A stretch of DNA of 64,000 nucleotides from Jeotgalibacillus soli (GTDB lineage: Bacteria > Bacillota > Bacilli > Bacillales > Jeotgalibacillaceae): contig NZ_JXRP01000019.1 in NCBI RefSeq assembly GCF_000829435.1, forward strand, positions 434,001 through 498,000. The letters run 5' to 3'. The notes under the pieces are model-generated. The model was not told the origin of the DNA. It saw only the letters and a program-made list of their open reading frames with translations, and did not search any database. The position numbers and the translations under genes are program-made. The stretch's first letter is position 1. Each line of letters begins with the position of its first letter. Positions 57,288 through 64,000 of the stretch are shown piece after piece.

Positions 57288-57840
57288 GATACTTCTCCCC
57301 TATCTTATTATTTTGCTCTATTTATATTATGCAAAATTTTAAATAAATAGTGAAGGCTTTCGACAAAATTTGTGCTATTGTTACAAAAAATTATATTTAT
57401 GTAATAAATATGGAATGTTTGATACATAAAATAGTGAAAGCAAAGAAATGAAAATTCTTTAAAGGTTGCTTTTATAATAATTGAAGATGTTTTTGCTGAT
57501 GGATAAGGATTCTTGCTGTATTAGACAAGATCTCTTATTCTTCAGATACTCAATTGCTATTTAATCCGGTTTACACAGTTCAAATTACACATTTCATTTT
57601 TTACAATATTTTCTTTTTTTCACTCCATAATGTTATATGCTTATAGATGAAAAAGGAACAATTAAGATTGCTTTAATCCTTTAACGATTAAAATAAAGCG
57701 ATAAATCTATGAAACCGTTAAAATTCAGAGGAGTAAGGTTATCTTAATTTCAGCACACCAATTTTAATCATAAGGAACCTATTGTTTTAAGCTTATAGAT
57801 CCGAAATTTGGGTGCTTAAATGATTTTTTTGTTAAAAAGT
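57288..57840. other. Gene-free region between Spo0E-like gene and DinB remnant
   Basis: About 550 AT-rich bases. No intact or clearly recognisable decayed gene. The promoter of the Spo0E-like gene should be in the first 100 bases; near 57795-57825 a weak hairpin (TTAAGC...GCTTAA) with a following T-run on the plus strand is visible. Confidence 0.45.
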
Positions 57841-58198
57841 GATTCTCCTCGGCTTCAACCACTTTTGTGAATTCTTTCCGAGATTGTTGAATTTTTCCCT
57901 TTATTTCTTCGGGCGTCATAAACTCTTCGGAAGGAATTACATAAGATGAGCCTCAACCTTGGTCATGCGATCCGTTGTTAAATGGATAGGTTGTTACTCA
58001 GCAGCAACGCTATCTTCCTTTGCTAATTGCTGTGAAATAGAATGTGTAATTACACGCTTCATTAAATATAGATGATGCAAAACTTGAATAATTGTCCAGG
58101 TTCGATGATAACGCGTTCATTCAGTTGTTGATCAGATAACTCATTCACGCTTAGTAAAATTTCTGTTCTTATTTTATTATTTTATTATTTTCTTCCAT
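57841..58198 (-). pseudogene. Decayed DinB-superfamily protein
   Basis: ATG 58198 (AGAGG upstream) starts MEENNKIIK, then a frameshift. Pieces follow: IRTEILLSVNELSDQQLNER, EPGQ, WTIIQVLHHLYLMKRVITHS, a TAA after DSVAAE, then IHLTTDRMTKVEA, and after another frameshift YVIPSEEFMTPEEIKGKI to about 57845. The WTIxQVLxHL element is the metal-histidine helix of DinB proteins. Frameshifts and stops, and the C-terminus is missing. Confidence 0.8.
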
Positions 58199-58322
58199 CA
58201 ACTATCAACCTCTCTTTCTAACTATTGTATCAAAATAAACCTAATAATGGTAATAGGTACTAGTTTTAAAACGACATATTCTTCCCCGATTACTTCAACT
58301 AAAGCGTGCTGACAAGTGCTTC

Positions 58323-58366
58323 GTATTATAAGATCAAACAGTAAAATTTTGCAAACCTTATAATAC
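58323..58366. promoter_or_regulatory. Inverted repeat overlapping a promoter upstream of the DinB remnant
   Basis: Perfect 10-base inverted repeat GTATTATAAG / CTTATAATAC with a 24-base spacer. On the minus strand TTGCAA, an 18-base gap and TATAAT form a SigA-type promoter inside it, about 130 bases before the dead dinB start. May be an orphaned operator-promoter. Confidence 0.4.
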
Positions 58367-58440
58367 AAACGCACCCTCCAATTTACCGTTTAGAAGCGTT
58401 ACTTTTTCAACAAATTAGTTCAAAATGCTTCTAACACCTT

Positions 58441-61400
58441 CTATATCATCAATATTTCCCGAATATCCTCTTCAGTAAGAGCAGATGACGCTTTCTTCTC
58501 AGAATCGATGATTTCTTCAATCAGATGTCTCTTCTTTTCTTGCAGTTCATTCATTTTTTCTTCGATTGTGCCGCTGGCAACGAGCTTAATCACCTGTACA
58601 ACATTTGTCTGACCCATACGATGGGCACGGTCGGCTGCTTGTTCCTCGACTGCAGGATTCCACCATGTGTCATAGAGGATAACGGTATCAGCACCTGTCA
58701 GATTGAGGCCTGTACCGCCTGCTTTCAAGGAAATGAGAAATAAATCACGTTGGCCTGCATTAAATCGATTGCAGATTTCCACTCGTTCTTCAGATGGGGT
58801 TTGTCCATCAAGATAGAAAAAAGGCAACCCTTGAATCGCTAGATCTCGACTGATGAGCTTAAGCATTTTCGTAAACTGTGAAAAAATCAACACCCTTCTT
58901 CCGGAAACCTTTGATTCCTCTACAATCTGCATCAGCTGTTCATATTTTGCCGAGCTTCCTTTGTATCCGTCCACAAACAAGGCTGGGTGACTACAAATCT
59001 GACGCAACCGTGTCAAACCAGCCAGAATTTTGATGCGATTTTTCCGGAGTGTATCCTTGTCCAGATGCTTCAGCGTGTCGTGCCTCAGCTTCGCCAAATA
59101 GGCAGCGTAAAGCTTCTTTTGATCTGGAAGCAGCTCCATTGATTCCAGCGATTCGATTTTTTCAGGAAGCTCTGATAGTACATCCTCTTTCATCCTGCGA
59201 AGCAAAAACGGACGGATCCTTCGGGCTATCGTTTTCCTTGAGAGGTTACTGTACTCTTTTAACCCCAGGAATAGTTCAGGAAAGACAACATGAAAAATGG
59301 ACCACAGCTCCTCTAGTGAATTCTCCACTGGTGTACCAGTGAGGGCGAAGCGATAATTGGCCGATATCCTTTTCACCGCTCTTGCTGTTTGGGTTATCGG
59401 ATTTTTAAATGCCTGTGCCTCATCAAAAAACACCGTGTGAAAGGCTTGTTTCTCAAACCACTTTATGTCGCTGCGTACTAACGGATAGGAGGTAATGACA
59501 ACATCTATATCCGTTAAATCCTTCTGTATCTTGAACCTCTCTGTTTTATTTCCATCAACGACAATGGCTTGTATATCAGGTGCAAATTTGGTGATTTCAC
59601 TAAGCCAGTTATACGTCAAAGATGACGGGCAAACAATCAGGACCGGGAGCTTTTTTTTTCGGATGTCAGGAAGCTCTGATAGAATGAACGTGATGCTTTG
59701 CAGCGTTTTTCCCAGTCCCATATCATCTGCGAGAATCCCTCCAAAGCCATAGCCGGCAAGTGTTTTCATCCATTTGTATCCGCTTTTTTGATAGTCTCGC
59801 AATATCAGCCCTAAGCTTTTCGGCACCTCGAATTTCAGACTGTCCGGATTACGGATATTTTCCAAGAACTGACGGAACGATTCCTCTAACGTGAATGCAC
59901 TGCGATCATCAACAGAATCAAGAAGCCGAAGCCCCTGGACGATTGGTAAATTCAAGCCGCTTTCCAGATCTTCATTTTGAACCGGAAGTGCATTCAGAAA
60001 ACGATGAATCTCTTCAAATTCCTTTGTCTCCAGCGAGAGGAGTGAACCGTTCCGCAAACGATAATACTTCCTTTTTTCCTCTAGTGCCAAAAGAACCTCC
60101 CGTATCTGTTTTTCAGGAATGCCGTCCATTTCAAATTTGAATTCCAGCCAGTTGGTCCGTTCTTTTTTAACCCTCACCCTAACCTGCGGATGAGCATTGC
60201 CTCTAAAAATCCGGTTTCTCACTGCCGTAGTTGCATAGATCTGTACAATCGTTTGAAGCTTCGGCAGGACATGATACAAGAACTCATACTCAAGCTGTTC
60301 ATTATGAAAAAAATATCCCCCGTCCGTCTTGGCAAACGAGCTATCCTCCATCAGCTGCAGGATTTCGTTCTCCTTCTCCGCATCCCTTATCACTTTTGAT
60401 CCTGCCCAGAGTTCTCTACCTTCCAATGGATTAATCACCATATTTTCATAGTGAAACTCCAGACCAGCAAGCAGGCGATCTTTCACACGATCCAAGTATA
60501 GCTTGGCGATCAACGGCGTCTTCACAAACTGCTCCACAACAGCACCAGATAGTTGGACATCTCCTAATTTTTTCAAACCTGGAACTACTTTTTCCAGGAA
60601 AAAATCGAGTTGCTCGTGAGAAATCGGAATTTGGTTCGTTTCTGAAGCATCTAACATCTGTTTTAAGTCAGACAGACGTTTGAAATCCTCATGTTTCAAC
60701 TGAATTAATTTCCCTCCAGATAAAACAGACCGATATGTGTTCAGTACAATCAGATGATTCAAGCCTTTGATCTTCAGTTGATAGCCCTTGCCCTCAGCCT
60801 CTCCAAAGTTAAACTGTAAAGGAATCAGTTCGTCCGAAAAATGAAGACCGTCATACGTAATCCCGTTGTACTCCAGATTCACCAATGGTGCTTTTGTAAG
60901 TAAAGGAATCAGTGGTTTCCAAGAAGATGGCGGGATGAGTAACATGTGATTGCTAATTGGTTCTTCAGATTTGTCCGGTAGTGCGTCAACATACACTTTT
61001 TCATCATGGATTACTTGGATAAGCTGCTGAATAACAGCATCTGTTTCTTTATCAAAGCAGTGAAGGCTTGGGTCGTACGTCAATGAAACGGAAAGCAAGC
61101 TCGGCTTGCCTTCTCTCACTTGCTCCAAAAAATCCCGGATACTTAGCACTTTAGTCTTACCTATTGCAACTTCTATACCGAATATAAACGTATCCTTGCC
61201 TATGTTGACCGGTTTTAACGTAAACGCTGGATCAAGCAGCTGTCTATTTTCAAAGTGAAGCTGATGGCCGCTTGATCGTATTGGCTGATCATTGAAAAGC
61301 GTCAATAAGCCTTTTGTCAGCTCGAGATTGGTTGAAGAGCCAGATTGACGTTCCATTTCCATTGCCTCAATAGGAATTGTTCCTTGACGCTGATGTTCGT

Positions 61401-61668
61401 AAATCGACAGTAAAACCGCTGCGATATGCTGACAATCCTTTTGAAAGGAAGCTAGCTTAGGGCAGCTGCATTTCGTGTGAAACCCTCCGCCCGCATCCTT
61501 TTCAATGATGACATGGGAATCCTCCATTCCTGCAACCCTTGCTTCACAACGATCGGAACTGTAATTTTCAAATGTTATTTTATTCGCGCGGTTAAAAGCG
61601 GCTCCTCTATTGAAGGAGACTGTACCGCACAGTTCTTTAATGATTTTTTGATTTAGTTTTATATTCAA
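58441..61668 (-). CDS. SNF2-family DNA/RNA helicase with SWIM zinc finger
   Basis: 1075 residues. An N-terminal SWIM zinc finger uses C67, C69, C79 and H81 (CSCP...CQHIA). A bacterial SNF2-associated region follows, then the ATPase: Walker A DDMGLGKTLQ in the middle, Walker B FFDEAQAFKN, the TGTPVEN motif III, and helicase C with LKAGGTGLNLT and DRAHRMGQ. DEAQ rather than DEAH is common in these proteins. Probably a double-stranded DNA translocase that remodels nucleoprotein; cellular role unknown. TTG start with GGAGG about 10 bases upstream. Lone gene. Confidence 0.92.
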   Translation of the reverse strand: MNIKLNQKIIKELCGTVSFNRGAAFNRANKITFENYSSDRCEARVAGMEDSHVIIEKDAGGGFHTKCSCPKLASFQKDCQHIAAVLLSIYEHQRQGTIPIEAMEMERQSGSSTNLELTKGLLTLFNDQPIRSSGHQLHFENRQLLDPAFTLKPVNIGKDTFIFGIEVAIGKTKVLSIRDFLEQVREGKPSLLSVSLTYDPSLHCFDKETDAVIQQLIQVIHDEKVYVDALPDKSEEPISNHMLLIPPSSWKPLIPLLTKAPLVNLEYNGITYDGLHFSDELIPLQFNFGEAEGKGYQLKIKGLNHLIVLNTYRSVLSGGKLIQLKHEDFKRLSDLKQMLDASETNQIPISHEQLDFFLEKVVPGLKKLGDVQLSGAVVEQFVKTPLIAKLYLDRVKDRLLAGLEFHYENMVINPLEGRELWAGSKVIRDAEKENEILQLMEDSSFAKTDGGYFFHNEQLEYEFLYHVLPKLQTIVQIYATTAVRNRIFRGNAHPQVRVRVKKERTNWLEFKFEMDGIPEKQIREVLLALEEKRKYYRLRNGSLLSLETKEFEEIHRFLNALPVQNEDLESGLNLPIVQGLRLLDSVDDRSAFTLEESFRQFLENIRNPDSLKFEVPKSLGLILRDYQKSGYKWMKTLAGYGFGGILADDMGLGKTLQSITFILSELPDIRKKKLPVLIVCPSSLTYNWLSEITKFAPDIQAIVVDGNKTERFKIQKDLTDIDVVITSYPLVRSDIKWFEKQAFHTVFFDEAQAFKNPITQTARAVKRISANYRFALTGTPVENSLEELWSIFHVVFPELFLGLKEYSNLSRKTIARRIRPFLLRRMKEDVLSELPEKIESLESMELLPDQKKLYAAYLAKLRHDTLKHLDKDTLRKNRIKILAGLTRLRQICSHPALFVDGYKGSSAKYEQLMQIVEESKVSGRRVLIFSQFTKMLKLISRDLAIQGLPFFYLDGQTPSEERVEICNRFNAGQRDLFLISLKAGGTGLNLTGADTVILYDTWWNPAVEEQAADRAHRMGQTNVVQVIKLVASGTIEEKMNELQEKKRHLIEEIIDSEKKASSALTEEDIREILMI

Positions 61669-61967
61669 GTGACGTGCTCCCTCCTGAGGGATATTAGCTT
61701 CTTAACAAACTCTTTACATGGATTGATTGTCTCCAATTCATACGTACAATTTTTCCATGAACATCTCCTACTGCTATCAAGCATCTACAGTAGCGTTACT
61801 CTTATTTATAGTATTCAGCACCTCTCCATGCCTTCATGTAAAGAGAAACGCTCTTGTCATATTATGACCTTACGACATTATAATTGTAAATGAAGGCACC
61901 CGAAATGAAGCCATATTTACAAAAAACGGTCAAAGAGCTGTCCTGCGGCTCCAGAAAACAACAAAAA
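61669..61967. other. Intergenic region upstream of the SNF2 gene
   Basis: About 300 bases with no supported gene. A 74-codon plus-strand reading frame is present but has no ribosome site and lies opposite the SNF2 promoter region. Confidence 0.5.
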
Positions 61968-62035
61968 AAGCCGATATGCCTCGGACACTAATGATTAGAT
62001 TATTTCTAATCGTTAGAACCGTGATATATCCGCCT
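61968..62035 (-). terminator. Terminator of the tRNA-Arg gene
   Basis: Long imperfect hairpin: outer AAAGGCGGATAT / ATATCGGCTTT and inner CGATTAGA / TCTAATCA, with TTTTTTTG at the end on the minus strand. Confidence 0.65.
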
Positions 62036-62048
62036 TTTCTTTCGTTAG

Positions 62049-62122
<74 letters not shown>

Positions 62123-62192
62123 ATTGTATGTATTTGCTTTAGGACAATTATTATTATATGAATAAAGCATCATAAAGTCAACATTTTTTTAT

Positions 62193-62228
62193 AAAAAAGA
62201 GGCGCACATTGTTTTACGCCTCTTTTTT
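62193..62228 (-). terminator. Bidirectional terminator after ysnB
   Basis: Stem AAAAAAGAGGCG / CGCCTCTTTTTT (12 bases, 12-base loop), three bases after the ysnB stop. Symmetric A/T tails allow function in both directions. Confidence 0.92.
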
Positions 62229-62230
62229 CT

Positions 62231-62737
62231 TCAGAGCTTGCCGCTCCATGAGGTTATCTCTTCGTGATCCTCTTTTAGAAATACAACGGATACGTCTTGA
62301 CCGTTTTTCTCAACAATTGCATAGGAGGATTCGTTTCTGTCTCTTGGCAGCAGGATGCTTCCAGGATTGACGTAGAGGCATCCGTCAATCACTTCAGCTC
62401 CGAGCTGGTGCGAGTGCCCGAAGAAGATGAGGTTCGCTTCTACTTCCTTCGCCTTATAATGGATGCGCTGCAGTGATTCTTTAATGCCGTATAAATGACC
62501 ATGGGTGATAAAGACCGTAGTATCATCATCCATCTTCTCGATATGTTCAGTAAGATAGGTATGATCTCCATCACAGTTCCCTCGAACCTTGATAAAATCC
62601 TTCATTTCTACAGAATCATACGGAAGCTCTGAATCACCGCAGTGAAACATCGCATCTACCTTACCCTCGTAATGCTTTTTTACATTCATGATTCGGCTGC
62701 GATCACTATGGTTATCGCTTATAACAAGAATTTTCAT
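62231..62737 (-). CDS. ysnB: YfcE/YsnB-type metallophosphoesterase
   Basis: 168 residues of the calcineurin-like phosphodiesterase fold. Metal motifs DNHSDR (residues 8-13), CGDSE near 38, GNCDGD near 54, ITHGHLYG near 78 and FGHSHQLG near 106 are intact, so the enzyme should be active. Natural substrate unknown. TGAGGTG precedes the ATG and includes the stop codon of ysnA. Last gene of rph-ysnA-ysnB. Confidence 0.94.
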   Translation of the reverse strand: MKILVISDNHSDRSRIMNVKKHYEGKVDAMFHCGDSELPYDSVEMKDFIKVRGNCDGDHTYLTEHIEKMDDDTTVFITHGHLYGIKESLQRIHYKAKEVEANLIFFGHSHQLGAEVIDGCLYVNPGSILLPRDRNESSYAIVEKNGQDVSVVFLKEDHEEITSWSGKL

Positions 62738-62746
62738 CGTTACACC

Positions 62747-63343
62747 TCATTTCACAAGAGTTGGAAGCATTATAGCAAGTAATTTTATCGCATTTCCTCG
62801 GTGACTGATTTCATTTTTTTCATCTTGATCTAGCTGTGCCAGCGTACGCTTTTTATCCTCCACCCAAAAAATCGGGTCGTAGCCAAAGCCGTTCGTACCG
62901 ATTCTTTCCTTTGTAATCGTACCTTCACATTGTCCAGTGACGGTAATGGTTTTATCACCGGGTCTTGCGACAGCAAGCGTACAGTGAAAATGCGCCGTTC
63001 GTTTGTCTTTAGGCACATCCTTGAGCTTTTCAAGCACCTTATCAATATTGGCTTCATCGTCTTTTTCTTCCCCTGCGTAGCGGGCAGAATAGACCCCAGG
63101 CTCACCGTTCAGTGCATCAACGATTAAACCGCTGTCGTCTGCAATGGTCATCACGTTATACTGCTTAGAAATGGTCTCCGCCTTCAGGACTGCATTTTCT
63201 TCAAATGTCGTGCCTGTTTCCTCTACATCAATCGCGTCCGGATAATCAAGCAATGTCTTAATCTGATAGCCTAATGGCGTAAAAAGCGTCTCAAATTCAC
63301 GCGCTTTCCCTTTATTGGCCGTTGCGATTAGGACCGTATTCAT
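62747..63343 (-). CDS. ysnA: dITP/XTP pyrophosphatase (RdgB/HAM1 family)
   Basis: 198 residues. It cleans the nucleotide pool by hydrolysing dITP, ITP and XTP to monophosphates. Start [14 protein letters not shown], the [23 protein letters not shown] catalytic region near 68, GFGYDPIFW near 150 and SHRGNA near 180 are all typical. The ATG overlaps the rph stop by four bases. Confidence 0.96.
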   Translation of the reverse strand: MNTVLIATANKGKAREFETLFTPLGYQIKTLLDYPDAIDVEETGTTFEENAVLKAETISKQYNVMTIADDSGLIVDALNGEPGVYSARYAGEEKDDEANIDKVLEKLKDVPKDKRTAHFHCTLAVARPGDKTITVTGQCEGTITKERIGTNGFGYDPIFWVEDKKRTLAQLDQDEKNEISHRGNAIKLLAIMLPTLVK

Positions 63344-64000
63344 ATAGGATTCACCTCGCCTAGCGCAGGAAGCTTACGAGCTATTTCTCCAAGAGCTTCC
63401 TTTTGTGCCTTCATGATTGATTTAAGACCCTGATCTGAAACAGCAATCATATCAAGCAGCTGCTGATGAGTAAATGTTGCTTCTTCTCCTGTGCCTTGAA
63501 GCTCAACAAATTCTCCTGCTCCTGTCATCACCATATTCATATCAACAAGTGCTGCGCTGTCTTCTGCATAGTTTAAATCAAGCACAACTCCATGCTCTTC
63601 CACCATCCCTACACTGATGGCAGCTAAGTAGTCTTTAACAGGAAACAAGGGAAGAGATTTTTCTTCTGCAAGCTTTGCAATGGCCAGTGTCATTGCGACA
63701 AACGCACCTGTGATGGAGGCTGTCCGGGTGCCGCCATCCGCTTGAATGACGTCACAATCAATCCAGACCGTGCGTTCACCAAGTGCATCCAAATTAACAA
63801 CAGATCGAAGAGCACGCCCGATCAGACGCTGTATTTCCATTGTGCGTCCGGCAATCTTTCCTTTAGAGGATTCACGAATATTACGCTGTCCTGTTGCTCT
63901 TGGAAGCATCGAATATTCCGCTGTGATCCAGCCCTTCCCCTGCCCTCTCATAAATGGAGGAACACGCTCGTCGATACTTGCTGTACAAATTACTTTCGTA
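63340..64000 (-). CDS. rph: Ribonuclease PH, 3' part (cut by window edge)
   Basis: The last 220 codons or so of RNase PH, which trims tRNA 3' ends by phosphorolysis. The reading enters the window at [20 protein letters not shown], includes RIGRALRS-like [33 protein letters not shown] with the catalytic aspartates, and ends [10 protein letters not shown]. The start lies outside the window; the internal ATG at 63951 is not the start. Confidence 0.95.
   Translation of the reverse strand, partial: TKVICTASIDERVPPFMRGQGKGWITAEYSMLPRATGQRNIRESSKGKIAGRTMEIQRLIGRALRSVVNLDALGERTVWIDCDVIQADGGTRTASITGAFVAMTLAIAKLAEEKSLPLFPVKDYLAAISVGMVEEHGVVLDLNYAEDSAALVDMNMVMTGAGEFVELQGTGEEATFTHQQLLDMIAVSDQGLKSIMKAQKEALGEIARKLPALGEVNPI

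Overview
The window comes from the chromosome of a low-GC, endospore-forming member of the Bacillaceae. The backbone follows Bacillus subtilis gene order: ysoA-tig-clpX-lonA-engB-hemAXCDBL-spoVID-valS-folC on one side and ysnB-ysnA-rph on the other. Sporulation genes (spoVID, cotJABC, a Spo0E-type phosphatase), a valS T-box, a PerR box at hemA and many TTG/GTG starts all fit this. Species cannot be named from the sequence alone. Almost every gene is on the minus strand; the exceptions are a few small genes, cotJABC, an orphan histidine kinase and two decayed genes.

Region by region (minus-strand transcription runs from high to low coordinates). 1-8 kb: type IV pilus motor genes (pilC 5' end, pilT, pilB), a VanW/G5 membrane protein, a GAF-GGDEF diguanylate cyclase and folC. 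8-13 kb: valS with its T-box leader, a small membrane protein, and spoVID with a SigE-like promoter. 12.8-13.9 kb: an AbrB-type permease with an in-frame TGA at codon 6. 14-20 kb: the complete haem precursor operon hemAXCDBL behind a perfect PerR box. 20.6-28 kb: engB, lonA, clpX, tig and ysoA, with lonB absent. 28-30.2 kb: remnants of three decayed genes and two tiny membrane proteins. 30.3-31.4 kb: cotJABC. 31.6-39.7 kb: a dipeptide ABC transporter bracketed by an M20 carboxypeptidase and a DmpA-type aminopeptidase. 39.9-41 kb: a PAS histidine kinase. 41.4-52.6 kb: a hydantoin utilisation cluster (two NCS1 permeases, racemase, carbamoylase HyuC, ATP-dependent hydantoinase HyuAB) and its sigma-54 enhancer-binding regulator. 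52.7-58.2 kb: acetyltransferases and a Dabb protein among four more decayed genes, plus a Spo0E-like gene. 58.4-61.7 kb: a SNF2 helicase. 62-64 kb: tRNA-Arg(UCU), ysnB, ysnA and the 3' part of rph.

The 34 kb between ysoA and ysnB occupies the place where B. subtilis carries ilv-leu genes. Here it looks like a nitrogen-scavenging and decay zone. Its best-defined system is the hydantoin cluster. A textbook -24/-12 promoter sits in front of hyuA. Three copies of an inverted repeat TTGCA-N4-TGCAA lie upstream at near-helical spacing, and a cre-like site lies among them. The gene set would import DL-5-substituted hydantoins, racemise them, open the ring with ATP, and hydrolyse the carbamoyl product to an L-amino acid.
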